From NCBI RefSeq assembly GCF_000001735.4, contig NC_003076.8, forward strand, positions 18,603,835 through 18,667,834: 64,000 nucleotides of DNA, given 5' to 3'. Positions 38,443-52,799 of the stretch are shown one piece after another (within the stretch, counting starts at the first letter, position 1; each line of letters begins with the position of its first letter). The stretch is from Arabidopsis thaliana (taxonomy: Eukaryota > Streptophyta > Magnoliopsida > Brassicales > Brassicaceae). A program made the translations under genes and the position numbers. A model generated the notes under the pieces. That model was not told the DNA's origin, ran no database searches, and saw only the letters and a program-made list of their open reading frames with translations.

Positions 38443-39926
38443 TTTCATTTATCCCATTTTAAAATGTATGAACAGTACAATATTATTAATATTATGCTCT
38501 ATTTTAAATCAATGGAAAATTTTATATAAAAAATGCATAATGAGGAAGAGACACACAAATTCAATTGTTAGGAAAGAAAGACTTTCACTACATTAGTGCT
38601 CCTAAACTTTTGCTCTACGCAGTATAACCTCTAATTTACTGGTAACTTATATTTGAAGTGATTTACGTATGATACTACTTGAAGCACCAAACTGTACTTC
38701 TATAAACTCAGGTAACAGTAGCTACGTTATTATAATAATAATAAAAAATGTTATAATAAGGTTTTAAAGAAAGTAAATATCAACATTATATATGGGGACA
38801 TACATTGATTCAGTTTTTGATAAATAGTGTAATTTGTATTTGAGTTAAAAAATTTGCCTTTATTTATATATTCCCCTCGAAGAAAAACTTTATTTACGTC
38901 CCAAAAAAGTATTTTTGGATTCGCCATGAATGTTTGATCATTCATATTTCAGAAAGTATTATAAATCATCGTATATCTGCATGAGAGTTTCATGCATAAT
39001 ACTCTTTAAAAGAAAATTGTTGGATAACGTAAAACAAAAGTGTTGGATGACGTCAAAAAAACTGTGAGGTGACGAAGAAGACAGATGGAAATTGTATTTT
39101 TGAACACACTAAAAAAATCGTAATATGTAAGCCAATTCATGTCATTATTGAATGTTGTTAAAATGAATCAAATAAGGCAAAACATAAAATATTGAAGAAA
39201 AAGATTTTATAAGAAAATGTAAAAACACTAGAGAAAGTAAGATGAGAGTTCCTTCTCCAACACTTAAAAACCCACTCACAACCAACACCAAACGGCTACA
39301 TCACTTTCGGTGACCGCATGATCTTGCACTTGAAGTTAAAGAAATACTCAATTCCTAATCATTTTAACTCATTAATTTAATTAAACTAAAAATATCAAAC
39401 CAATATATGAAAGGCAAAAGGTGAACAATATTTCAGCTTTTTGGTAAAATTTGTTTCGATTCTGCTAAATATCATTTTGCTTTGGACCTGGTTAGAAAAG
39501 TCAGATCAAATTTGGAAAGAAATACAAATTAGTGAGTACATGTAATAATAAAATTTAACTATTTTCAATACATGATTTTAATATTTGTATTTATTTAAGA
39601 AGATTATAATTCAATTGTTTCAGTGAGGAGTTGTTTGGTTTACTCGGTTTATTATATATGATGATATACAAAACCAGTTCTTTAATTTGGTATTTGTTTC
39701 AGTATGTTTGCTTCAAATTTCCTTCCCTTACGAATAAGCAACTAATAATGATCAATGAAAGTTGTAACAGAGACATCCTCCTTACCAATAAACAACTATA
39801 ATCATCACAAAAGCTTCTTAAGAACCTTCCACCACTTCTCTTCTCTTCTGAACATAAAACCCAAACACATTCACAAAATTCATAAACATAAAAAAATAAA
39901 AGAAATTGAAGACAAAAGCAAAGAAA
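38443..39926. other. RAC2 upstream intergenic DNA
   Basis: No supported coding region. It contains the RAC2 promoter and 5' leader on the right; the leader near 39740-39926 is rich in CCTTCC and CAC. An open frame at 39755-39949 runs through the leader into the RAC2 start in another frame and is probably not a gene. Confidence 0.5.
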
Positions 39927-41924
<1,998 letters not shown>

Positions 41925-44521
41925 TATCTGAACAGATTTCAATAAATAACAAACATTTATATATACTTGTATTTTGATATTTTTTTGAATATTTTCTACT
42001 TGAAATAGTGGACTTTGCTTCATCACGTTATTGGCGAGAGTATTGTCGAATCATGTTACCATTATTCGGGAGAAATTTGTAAAATAGTAGTAATTTGGCA
42101 AGAAAATTGAGGATTGATATTTTTTCCCCATAAATTGTGGAATCACGCTTTTTGGTGACAATTTGCGAATTCTAGTTTTTAGCAAAAAAAATTAAAGAGT
42201 AATGTTTTTTGATGAAAAAATTATGGATACAAGTTTGAATCAATAATATGAGATTTTCGTCTTTGAAAAATAAAATTTCAAGTTTAAAATTTTGGCTAAA
42301 AAAATGTGGATTCAATTTATTGATAAGAAAATTGTATTAATCCTCACTTGAAACTCCTTACACTCTTTCTACATGAGTAAGACATAAACAAATGTGACGT
42401 TCATGCTCCAGTTCTTATATATGTCCAATGTATAACCTGAGCAAAATATACTTATGCACTTATAATACCTTAATTACCCGTCTTACTTTGAGGCTGGATC
42501 TTGTCCTTTAAGTAATCTATCTTCTGGGAAAAATAGAACTCAAGGGCTCTTACGTTCAATGTTAAAAAATGGTACCATTTCCTTGCAAAAACTCAGCTGT
42601 TTCAGAAAAGATTTCAAAAGCTAGCATACCTATACCATAACACACAAAGTTTTATACATTGGGGTAGTCCACAATAAGAACTGAGAGAACGTTGTTTGCT
42701 AGATAGGAGGCTCTTTCATTGAAGAGTATGATGGTTCAGTACCATCTTCATCATATACTCTACAATTAAAGAAAACCAAAGCCACACACAAAAAAAAAAT
42801 CAAATGCAAATATAGAAATACTATTACGAGTTCTAATTCTCCAACAAACTGAGACATAGTCGTACATTCTTGTTAACAACTTAACAAATAATTGTTTATA
42901 AAAGATTGTGTAGAAAGACAACCATGATGGAAGGGATCATAAACTTATAAAGACCGCCAACCTTAAAGCAAGCTTGTCAAGAAAAGTCTATCTGTTAACG
43001 AGATACGATTTTGAAAGCAACCAGACCTCACAACTTTAACTGGATAGTTGTAGGATAAAGCAAAGAAGACTCACAAAATGAAGAGTTAGAGAGCTAGAAC
43101 AATACAATAGATAATGTATCATGCGATAGGATGAGATAGGGAGGCGCCACACATTGCTTCATAGGAAGTCGATCATCATCAACCCTGTAATTGCAGAAAA
43201 ACATTCAAGGTTACATAATTGCAGAAAGGCTTCATTAACGATGCATCCATCATAGATTGTTCTTTCATAAGATACCACGTTGATATGAACAATCACCAGT
43301 CAATACATAATAATTATATAGGTCTAACTCGTCGTTAACATTTTTGTTGTAGTTAGTTATAAAAGTTATTAAAAGACGACTGCGATGGTTTGATGGATTA
43401 GTATCAAGAAAATAAAATGTGTCCAATCTGATAATCATTAAAGCGGCGGGGATTGGACAAAAAAAAAAGGTAGTGTGTAGCAATGGTAAAAGTGACAAAA
43501 TTAGAAACCGTAAGTCAAAAAGAAAACAAAATATTTGTCTCCCTATGTAACAAGCCCACTCTACGAACAGCTCATTGCATATCAACATGAACCATTTAAG
43601 CTTAAAATATTTACATTCATTTTTGTTTAATCATTCATTGTATGTGTTCAGTTTTGTTTCAGATTAAATCTATATGCAAGGCGTTCATACTTGAGAAAAA
43701 AGATGACAAAATTTTATCAAACAAGAAAGATGCTTGGAGAAGGAAAAAAACATTAGAAAACAAAATCTACTAACCAATATCAATCATTTAGAGTGAAATA
43801 TAAAAACATGTGAACATTTAAATAATAAATAAATAAACATGTATGAACTTAAGTTTGAGAAAAAAAAAGTCTGTAACGGATTCTTTGATGTGGGTTTCAT
43901 GTTCTTTATACGTCGGATTTTTCATGTTTAGGGTTGTTTTTGAAATTTAGTGTAACGGAATATATGGTTTGTGTTTTTATTTATTAAAAAAAAACAGATA
44001 ATATATTTATGATAATATCAAAACTATGTGAAAATGGAAAAAATAATAATAAGAAGGAAATAGTACCTGAAAAAAGCAAATAGTAAATCTAGAAACGGCA
44101 GAAAAATCACTTTGATGCAAAGTCTTTCGTAGTTTGTGAAGATTTGTATTTTTCCTCGTCATAGTCAAATTAGATTATGAGACTGAAAGTGTGCCGTATT
44201 TGTAATGGGACAAGTCACCACTTTTGCACCAGTTACATTGTTCTTTTTCTGTCTATTTTCCACATATTGACATACTTAAAGAAAAGGATTTAAAGTTACA
44301 ATGTTAGTATTTACTTTTTCATCTAATAATATTGATAGAGCATAATTAAAGGCAATCCATTACTATATCATTTAATTTATTTCTTTTAAGATTTCTCTTA
44401 TTATTGACTAAGAGAAAAATTTAATGAGTAAAACGTAAATATGATCCCTCGAGTCAATCCAAATCTCCAGCTTAATTAATTTGTACAACCATTTATGAAA
44501 ATAAGAGAAATTAAGAATTAG
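41925..44521. other. Gene-free region, possible minus-strand non-coding transcript
   Basis: RAC2 3' flank, then sequence without a supported protein gene. On the minus strand there are plausible splice signals: a donor CTTTTTTCAG|GTACTATTTC near 44065, and an acceptor CAATTACAG before GGTTGATGATG near 43187. A second minus-strand island at about 42485-42730 can be read as [17 protein letters not shown], vaguely kinase-like, with a separate VYDEDGTEPSY piece; both are too short to name. The open frame at 43265-43588 (-) is hydrophobic and unrecognised. Confidence 0.35.
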
Positions 44522-44785
44522 AAAAATTCATCTAAAAGTAGATAAATTTCCTGATAATAATTTAAGAGTAGGAATTCAAGTAAATGGTTGTACAATAGTT
44601 GAAAAATTCATCTAAAAGTAGAAAAATTCATCTAAAAGTAGATGTAAAAATTCATCTAAAAGTAGGAGTATATGAATCGTAGTATATATTTTTAAAAATT
44701 TAAACACTTTGTACGTAATTGGTTAAAATTTCATGACTTCAGATACATTTCCTGATAATAATTTAAGAGTAGGAATTTAAGTAAT
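44522..44785. repeat. Repeat cluster upstream of WOX8
   Basis: AAAAATTCATCTAAAAGTAG occurs four times, at 44522-44541, 44602-44621, 44622-44641 and 44646-44665. A longer unit starting TTTCCTGATAATAATTTAAG occurs at 44547 and 44748 and extends about 37 bp. TGTACAACCATTTA (44483) and its reverse complement near 44583 add an inverted pair. The cluster begins about 570 bp before the WOX8 ATG. Confidence 0.9.
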
Positions 44786-45086
44786 CCGAATTAAAAGGAT
44801 ACAAAACGAATGTAATGAATGATTATGTTCACATGATAAAATGAAAATTTTGTGTCTCTTGAAAAATGCATACGATATGCAATTTCCCTTTCTTTCTTTT
44901 GTTCTTTTCTCTCTAATTTTACGTTTTATAATTTCTATTAGTTATTAAATGTAGTAAAACAAAAAAAACCAAAGGGTAGGTAAAGAGGCTAATATATAAC
45001 GTGAGAGTAGATTTGCTATTCTCTCATTACCCTATCAACCCTAAGTAATCTCTTTAGCTCTCGATTATCATCATTACACCATCATC

Positions 45087-46864
45087 ATGTCCTCCTCAAA
45101 CAAAAATTGGCCAAGCATGTTCAAATCCAAACCTTGCAACAATAATCATCATCATCAACATGAAATCGATACTCCATCTTACATGCACTACTCTAATTGC
45201 AACCTATCATCTTCCTTTTCCTCAGGTACTCACAAAATTTACATTTTCTTCTGTTAAATTTATAAAAAGTATATTGTTAATTTTACTTGATTATAGAAAC
45301 AAGCTATATGAACGATGTTATGTATATATGTTAAGACATGCATGCATGATGATATAAACCGCTCTATGAAACAGATCGGATACCAGATCCTAAACCGAGA
45401 TGGAATCCTAAACCGGAGCAGATTAGGATACTCGAATCAATCTTCAATTCCGGTACTATTAACCCACCTAGAGAGGAGATTCAAAGAATCCGGATCCGGC
45501 TTCAAGAATATGGTCAAATCGGTGACGCAAACGTGTTTTACTGGTTTCAAAACCGGAAATCTCGAGCAAAACACAAGCTTCGTGTTCATCACAAAAGCCC
45601 TAAAATGTCAAAGAAGGACAAGACGGTTATTCCTAGTACTGACGCTGATCATTGTTTTGGTTTTGTTAACCAAGAAACCGGATTATATCCGGTTCAAAAC
45701 AATGAGTTGGTGGTAACCGAACCGGCCGGTTTTCTATTTCCGGTTCATAATGATCCGAGCGCTGCTCAATCAGCGTTTGGTTTTGGCGATTTTGTTGTAC
45801 CGGTGGTAACGGAAGAAGGGATGGCATTCTCTACCGTTAATAACGGCGTTAATTTGGAGACTAACGAAAATTTTGATAAAATTCCGGCGATCAATTTATA
45901 CGGCGGAGATGGAAATGGCGGTGGAAATTGTTTTCCTCCTTTGACTGTTCCATTAACCATCAATCAATCTCAAGGTAAATTAATCATTTCGAAATAGTAA
46001 TACTGTTCATATTTTTTTCTTTTCGAAATAGTTTTATTACCTCATTTGCTCAACATACATGAAAATAAATATTATAATTAATGCTTAATTTGGTATATTT
46101 CGTAGATGTATAATTAGTATACTAAATTTAGTATATAGCATATATATATCGAATCTAATATCATATAGTTCTTACCATATGCATGCTGGTGTTATCCAAT
46201 GTCACATATACATAGATATGTACGTACACTCATTTCTCATATTTCATATATTAGTGTGTATATATATATATATATATATGTATATGTATCTTGGTCATAA
46301 AAAAAAAAAAGGAATCTTGGTCATATATATATGAATTATAATACTTAGATAGGTCATAGATTATGGTAAATAAATTATTAAATTATTCCATATTTTGGAA
46401 TGAGTAACGCATGCATACGATATTTTGGGAAAAAGACGTTTTGGTCTTTAGATTTGACCATTTACTGTGTATTTTTTTGGGTAAATTAGTATTATTTAAT
46501 TACTTTGACTAACATTAATTACCAAAATGTGCTCTATTGATCACAAGAAAAACGAGATGTAGGATTATCCGGTGGTGAAGACGTCGGAGATAATGTTTAT
46601 CCGGTGAGAATGACGGTGTTTATTAACGAGATGCCTATCGAAGTAGTGTCTGGATTATTCAACGTTAAGGCAGCTTTCGGAAACGATGCCGTTTTGATCA
46701 ACTCGTTTGGCCAGCCTATTCTTACAGATGAATTTGGTGTTACTTATCAACCTCTCCAAAATGGCGCAATCTATTATCTTGTGAGTTTTGTGTAATGGTC
46801 TTAAGGTTTTTGTTTTTCTTGTATGAATTGCTGAAAGCTTTTGTGTTTGGTTTTGCAGATTTAG
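45087..46864 (+). CDS. WOX8: WOX8 (STPL), WUSCHEL-related homeobox protein
   Basis: Four exons, 45087-45225, 45375-45974, 46548-46780 and a last exon from 46859 that codes only Ile plus the TAG at 46862-46864, giving 325 aa. The N-terminus is Ser/Asn/His-rich ([11 protein letters not shown]). The WOX homeodomain lies at about residues 50-117 and ends in the recognition helix [19 protein letters not shown]8 acts redundantly with WOX9 in the zygote's basal daughter lineage and suspensor. The C-terminal exon 3 region starts [12 protein letters not shown]. If intron 3 were retained the protein would end YYLVSFV, nearly the same length. Two derivatives of its 5' exon lie 8-12 kb downstream. Confidence 0.95.
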
Positions 46865-47228
46865 AAGATATTGAAAAGCAAATGTTATGGTGCTATGGAT
46901 AAATATTAATATAATAATAAAAGATTTCTGCGATTTATTTAGTTATTAATTATATAAGAATTTCATTTCTTATCTTTTAAATTTATGAACAATTTACAGG
47001 ACATTTACATTTTCGAGACTTTGAAAAATAAAGAATGAAATTAAGTTACAGCTTTATTTAAGTTTGTTTCCAATGTAATATGTTCATTTGTGCATTTCTA
47101 TTTTCTTTCTTTTCTGAATATATAGCTTATCTAGTATGTCATTAAAAAATGTTAATTCTTTTATATATGTATTCATAATATTTTTCATTATAAAAAAAAG
47201 GAAGATATTCATTCATGTGAGAAAATAA
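46865..47228. other. WOX8 3' flank, no other gene seen
   Basis: 364 bp AT-rich, probably including the WOX8 3' UTR (AATAATAAAAG near 46911). Confidence 0.6.
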
Positions 47229-47349
47229 ATGGGCCATTGCTCCTAGTTTTGGGCTTTTGGGCTTTTTCTTAGTTTCTTAATGTGTTTGGGCCATTGCTCC
47301 TGGTTTTGGGCCAATATTGAGATATCCTGAGCCTAACTTATTTAGGCCC
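47229..47349 (+). promoter_or_regulatory. GGGCC-rich proximal promoter (site II-like) of the crooked-neck gene
   Basis: TGGGCCATTGCTCCT occurs at 47230 and 47287 within two 25-bp direct copies that differ at one base. TTTGGGCC is at 47304-47311 and AGGCCCA near 47344; TGGGC occurs further in between. TGGGCC/T (site II) elements near the start are typical of housekeeping plant genes expressed in dividing cells. The ATG used lies about 110 bp downstream. Confidence 0.65.
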
Positions 47350-47459
47350 ATTAAGAACCCATTCTATTTTGTGCGTGTATGTTACGCTGTGTTCTCTCGT
47401 TCAATCATTTTCTTCTCTCATTTCCAAAATCTAGAAACCCTAGAGCAAAAAGTGATCTC

Positions 47460-50058
47460 ATGGCCTCCGGCGACCGTAAATTTGGTTATATGACCGGGAA
47501 AGATGCTGAAGTAAAGCTTCCACGGACGACGCGGGTCAAGAACAAGACCCCGGCACCTGTGCAAATCACTGCAGAGCAAATTCTAAGAGAAGCTCGAGAG
47601 AGGCAAGAAGCTGAGATCCGTCCACCTAAGCAGAAAATCACTGATTCTACTGAGCTTTCCGATTACAGACTCCGACGTCGGAAAGAGTTTGAGGACCAGA
47701 TCCGTCGAGCGAGATGGAACATCCAAGTTTGGGTCAAATATGCGAAGTGGGAAGAGTCGCAAATGGACTACGCACGTGCTCGAAGCGTGTGGGAACGAGC
47801 TTTAGAAGGAGAGTACAGGAACCATACGCTTTGGGTCAAGTACGCAGAGTTTGAGATGAAGAACAAGTTTGTCAACAATGCAAGGAACGTTTGGGATCGT
47901 TCTGTTACGCTTCTCCCTCGAGTTGATCAGCTTTGGGAGAAGTATATTTACATGGAAGAGAAGCTTGGGAATGTTACTGGAGCTAGACAGATCTTCGAGC
48001 GGTGGATGAACTGGTCACCAGATCAAAAAGCTTGGCTCTGTTTTATTAAGTTTGAACTTAGGTATAACGAAATCGAACGTGCGAGATCGATATACGAGAG
48101 ATTTGTTCTTTGTCATCCGAAAGTATCTGCTTTTATTCGATATGCAAAGTTTGAGATGAAGCGTGGTGGTCAAGTTAAGCTAGCTAGGGAGGTTTACGAA
48201 CGAGCAGTGGACAAACTTGCAAACGATGAAGAAGCTGAGATTCTCTTTGTATCGTTTGCTGAATTCGAAGAACGATGCAAGGAAGTAGAGCGGGCTAGGT
48301 TTATCTACAAGTTTGCTCTTGATCATATTCGTAAAGGAAGAGCTGAGGAGTTGTACAAGAAGTTTGTGGCGTTTGAGAAACAGTATGGAGATAAGGAAGG
48401 TATTGAGGATGCTATTGTTGGGAAGAAGAGGTTTGAGTATGAAGATGAAGTGAGTAAAAACCCTTTGAACTATGACTCATGGTTCGATTATGTTAGGCTG
48501 GAAGAGAGTGTTGGGAACAAAGATAGGATAAGAGAAATCTATGAGAGGGCTATTGCTAATGTTCCACCTGCCCAAGAGAAACGATTCTGGCAAAGATACA
48601 TTTATCTTTGGTGAGTGTTATTTTTTTGGTAGCATACATGGTTCTACTGTTTTCTCAACCACTTACACTGATGTGACTAATTATTGTTGTTGTAGGATTA
48701 ATTATGCTTTGTATGAAGAGATTGAAACTAAAGATGTGGAACGTACACGAGATGTTTACAGGTATTCTTGAACTTTTTGAGTTGCATTCATCTACGTTTC
48801 GCTCGTGGAGGATTAGACTGACTGTTTTTGCATTTGTCTTACAGAGAATGTCTCAAGCTTATCCCACACACCAAATTTTCTTTTGCCAAAATATGGTTGC
48901 TCGCTGCAGAATATGAAATCAGGCAATTGAATCTCACCGGTGCACGGCAGATATTAGGTAATGCGATTGGGAAAGCTCCAAAAGTTAAGGTAAGCCTGAA
49001 GACTCGTAATCTGGAAATGGTTTACATTATTGCTCAATGTGTTTTTTACTTACTGCGGTGATTTTTTTTTTTTGTTATCTGCAAAACAGATATTCAAGAA
49101 ATACATTGAGATGGAACTCAAGTTGGTAAACATCGATAGATGTAGAAAATTATACGAGCGGTTTCTTGAATGGTCTCCTGAGAATTGCTATGCTTGGAGA
49201 AACTATGCTGAGTTTGAGATTTCGCTTGCTGAAACAGAACGTGCTAGAGCTATCTTTGAACTTGCAATATCTCAGCCTGCTCTAGACATGCCTGAGCTGC
49301 TTTGGAAGGTAAAATTTTACTGTCTAATGCATCCATAAAGATTTCTCGTACTTTGAACCGATTGGATCAACAAATTCTCTATATATTGTTTGTGGCAGAC
49401 GTACATTGATTTTGAGATATCAGAAGGGGAATTCGAGAAGACACGGGCTTTATATGAGCGACTCTTGGACCGTACAAAGCATTGCAAGGTGTGGATTAGC
49501 TTTGCAAAGTTCGAAGCTTCTGCTTCAGAACACAAAGAAGACGGCATCAAAAGCGCCAGAGGTTTGAAGCTACATGTTATATTAAGAGTTTGGATGATTT
49601 CTTGTGACACAAGTTATCTGTTTCTTATATTATTTATTTTTGTTCTGCTTTTTTTTCTTTCTTCTACTCAGTGATCTTCGACAGAGCCAATACATACTAC
49701 AAAGACACCACACCGGAGCTTGAAGAAGAGCGTGCTACGCTTTTGGAGGATTGGCTTAACATGGAGACAGGCTTTGGTGAGCTCGGGGATGTTAGTGTCG
49801 TTCAATCAAAGCTCCCGAAGAAGCTCAAGAAGAGAAAGATGACCAGTAGAGAAGACGGCTCTACAGAGTAGGCATTACATACATATAATTTCTCGACTAT
49901 TATCTTTTGAATGTTAAAGCTCAATGTGAAAAAAAAAAATTGGCAGGTATGAAGAATACTTTGATTATCTGTTCCCTGAAGAATCAGGGACGACGAATCT
50001 CAAGATTCTTGAAGCTGCTTATAAATGGAAGAAGCTTAAAGGTGAGGAATGCGTCTGA
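47460..50058 (+). CDS. Crooked-neck (CRN/CLF1/SYF3)-like pre-mRNA splicing factor with HAT repeats
   Basis: Seven exons, 47460-48610, 48696-48761, 48845-48989, 49090-49308, 49399-49561, 49672-49867, 49947-50058, give 683 aa from [10 protein letters not shown], the conserved family start. An in-frame ATG at 47379 would add 27 residues not typical of the family. The protein is a run of half-a-TPR (HAT) repeats with W..Y..[FW]E and ARxIfERa signatures, for example [20 protein letters not shown] and WERYI-type helices, from about residue 70 to 600. Crooked-neck proteins are scaffold parts of the Prp19/NineTeen complex in the activated spliceosome. Exon 6 ends at an internal GA|GTAGGC donor; if unspliced, translation stops at TAG two bases later. 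Likely AT5G45990. Confidence 0.93.
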
Positions 50059-50484
50059 TAGTGGTTAACATCATAATGTACTAGGTAGGTGATGATGTCT
50101 CTTGCGGTGTTATTAATATTATAACCAAATTTATTTATCAAACTATACTAGGAACATATATCTGATCTATGTATGCTTATTTATGACTCAATTTAAACAT
50201 ATTATCTCTTCTCTCCTGAATATTGATAATATTAACACTGCATGTTATGTATAACACACATTTATTGAAGAAAAAATGATAACTAGTAAAAAATATAAAA
50301 GCAGAGAGTATAAACAGACTAGTACTTCATTCAAACATAAGAACCATAAGACAGTGTTAATGAGGATACTATAAACCGTGTAGAAACAACAACTATGACG
50401 ACAACATAAGACCATAAATTAAGGAGATTATAAGCATATATAGCTTTTTCTCTCAATTATTCTATCAAAGCAAAGATTAAAAGC
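50059..50484. other. 3' flanks of convergent crooked-neck and jacalin genes
   Basis: 426 bp of AT-rich sequence between stop codons. Nothing is recognised apart from presumed 3' UTRs. Confidence 0.6.
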
Positions 50485-50817
50485 TTAAGCGTTAGCGATT
50501 GGCTTGACATAAACCCCAATTTGGTTGAGAGAAACTTCAGTCTTCCCATAAAACCCAACAATCTTGTGATCTTTCTCCTCAAGCTTGAATGATGTTCCCT
50601 CGTAAGTGTATTCTGGACTGTGACTTAACACTTGATATGTTGTACGGTTTGTATTGAACTTAAGCATCGTCATATAACCGGTAAAAAATGAAGACATGGC
50701 AGATGCGGATGCATTAGGTGCTGCTAACCTCTTACCATAGTGTCCTTCAACGGATGTGATGTATTCCTTGTTAAAATAGAGCTTGAACTACAACAACAGA
50801 AAAAAGACAAAACGAAG

Positions 50818-50866
<49 letters not shown>

Positions 50867-52542
50867 GTTAGCGTATGTATTTAATTCTAGATTAAAGCAT
50901 ATAACTCTTTTTCCTTATCATCTCTATGGATGTCTTCATCTCCGTGAGCGTCTCCGATTACAGGTCCATTGATGTACTCAAACTTGACCGATTTCACTAA
51001 TTTGTCATTGTATCTTACTGTTATCATTCGAGCATCGTCGTGAATCCCATCATCCCACTCGTTCCCAAGGACACCACCTTTTGCATTTAGTTTCTTGACC
51101 GGAGGAACTACCACCACCGCAAAATTTGCTCCGAGTGCATTGATACGATTTACGGACGACCTTCCTCGGAACCCCACAATCTTATCGAACCCTTTTGCCT
51201 CAAGTTGGAATTTTGTACCAACCGGTTTCCCAAATTTCTCAGAACTTCTATTCATTGATGTTTTGAAAGTTAAAGACGAGATGAATCCATCTTTGTCGTC
51301 TTGTCGACAGTTCCCTCCACGGATTTAACATACTCACCATCTTGATCCTTTAGCACAAACTGCAAAAAAAAGGACTCTTAATTAGAGCGAGAGGGAAAAA
51401 AACAAAAAAAAGAACATGAATTCAAGAAACTGATATACATACATATATATATATACCTCTTTACGTTCTTTCGAATCCTTTCCGTGACAATGAGTTATCC
51501 GGTCGTTTCCCTTAACATAGTGGAACTCAACGGAGCTCACACAATGAGCATCTTCTCCAACACACAATTTACTCAGACGATCATAAGCCCCATCATCCCA
51601 AGAGACCCCGTTGGATCCTCCTTGAGGTTCCAAATGCTTAAAAGTAGAAGAAACAACGTAAAAGTAAGCTCCTATGGCGTCGAGAAAGTCACCAGAACGT
51701 CCATGGAGACCAAGAAGCTTCGTTCCATTTTTTCACTCCAAAACAAAATCTCTGCTACCAGTACCGGGCATACGAAACTGCTCAGATGTTCTCCCGTGTG
51801 ATGTTTTGAATTGAAGCTCCGACACCGTGTTCCAATACATTGGAGTTCCCATTTTTGCAGCAAGATTTATGTCGTATTTGTCTGCAGCAGTGAGCTACGG
51901 AACAGAACAATTATTGTACTTAAAAACAAATCAACTAAACGAAGATATGACTAATAAACAGAGCCAACAAACACCTCAGTTTTTTGGTAAATATGATCCA
52001 CATGTTTATAGCCAAGACCATCGGGATGAAAACAGAGCAAGTAAAAGATCAGAATTATTTTTGAAAAAAAAACAGAGCAACTAAAAAATGAGACTAAAGA
52101 AACAACGCAAACAAACACCTGTTCAAATGTTCTCCCGCCGGTAGATTTGTATCTGTGATGATCGTTTCTGCATGTTCCCCAAATAGACGTAATGTATTCG
52201 TCTGGGCACTTCACTTCAAACTCGGTCTTAATAACATAGCAAAACAAAAGAAAAAAAAGAGCAGTTAAAAGCAAGAGCAAAAACAAATCATGGGGGGAGA
52301 GAATTATGAATAATATTAAAAATGAAATTTCAAACCTCTGTAATATGTGTTCCTCTTGCTCTTCCGTGTTCTTTAACAACGACATCACCGTTTTTCACGT
52401 ACTGGATCTTGAGGTAAACGATGCCATGAAAGTCTTCTCCAACTATCAATTTACGCACACCGTCGTAAGTACCCTCGTAAACACCATCATCAAATTTGTT
52501 TCCATTGGAACCACCGTAAGCTATGGTCACTTTCTTTGACAT
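50485..52542 (-). pseudogene. Jacalin-related (mannose-binding) lectin, three domains, damaged
   Basis: Reading order (-): exons 52336-52542, 52119-52226, 51457-51894, about 50905-51359, 50485-50787. Three jacalin domains can be traced. Domain starts are IAYGGSNGNKFDDGVYEG, EPQGGSNGVSWDDGAYD and AKGGVLGNEWDDGIHD, and typical FYGKTEVSLNQIGVYVKP-like ends are present. Lesions seen: an in-frame TGA after RDFVLE in exon 3, in place of an expected codon before KNGTKLLGLHGRSGD; a one-base loss in exon 4 after KSVEGTVDK that shifts the frame before KDGFISSL; and TT instead of GT after KEKE at the end of exon 4. Everything else stays open, so the damage is recent. A truncated one-domain product remains possible. 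Likely AT5G46000 (JAL family); its annotated model must work around these sites. Confidence 0.8.
50819..50864. repeat. (TA)n microsatellite in the last jacalin intron
   Basis: About 46 bp of uninterrupted TA, next to the lost splice donor. Confidence 0.95.
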
Positions 52543-52799
52543 TCCTAGCTCTCTGATGAAAGTGATCAGTGAAGGAAAATGTTTTGGGTATATGTGTATA
52601 TATACTGAAATGTTTTATGCACCGAGATTTCTTGATTTTTAATCTTATATTTCAAAGAAAAATTAGATTATATTTCACATACTGTAATTGGTAAATCATC
52701 ACAATTCAAACAGATTCCACAATATGTTTTGTTTTATATCTTAGTTGGTATATATCATAGTCAATTCTAACACATCCTTACGACTAATTATGATAGGGT

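Noticed and set aside
42485-42545. Kinase-like reading YGIGMLAFEIFSE on the minus strand
   Set aside because: Too short, and no other kinase subdomain is visible nearby.
43265-43588. 107-codon minus-strand frame with many hydrophobic residues
   Set aside because: Composition follows AT-rich DNA, no recognisable domain, and no splice or promoter support.
51484-51801. Plus-strand frames across the jacalin gene
   Set aside because: Antisense shadows of the lectin exons; the minus strand carries the recognisable jacalin domains.
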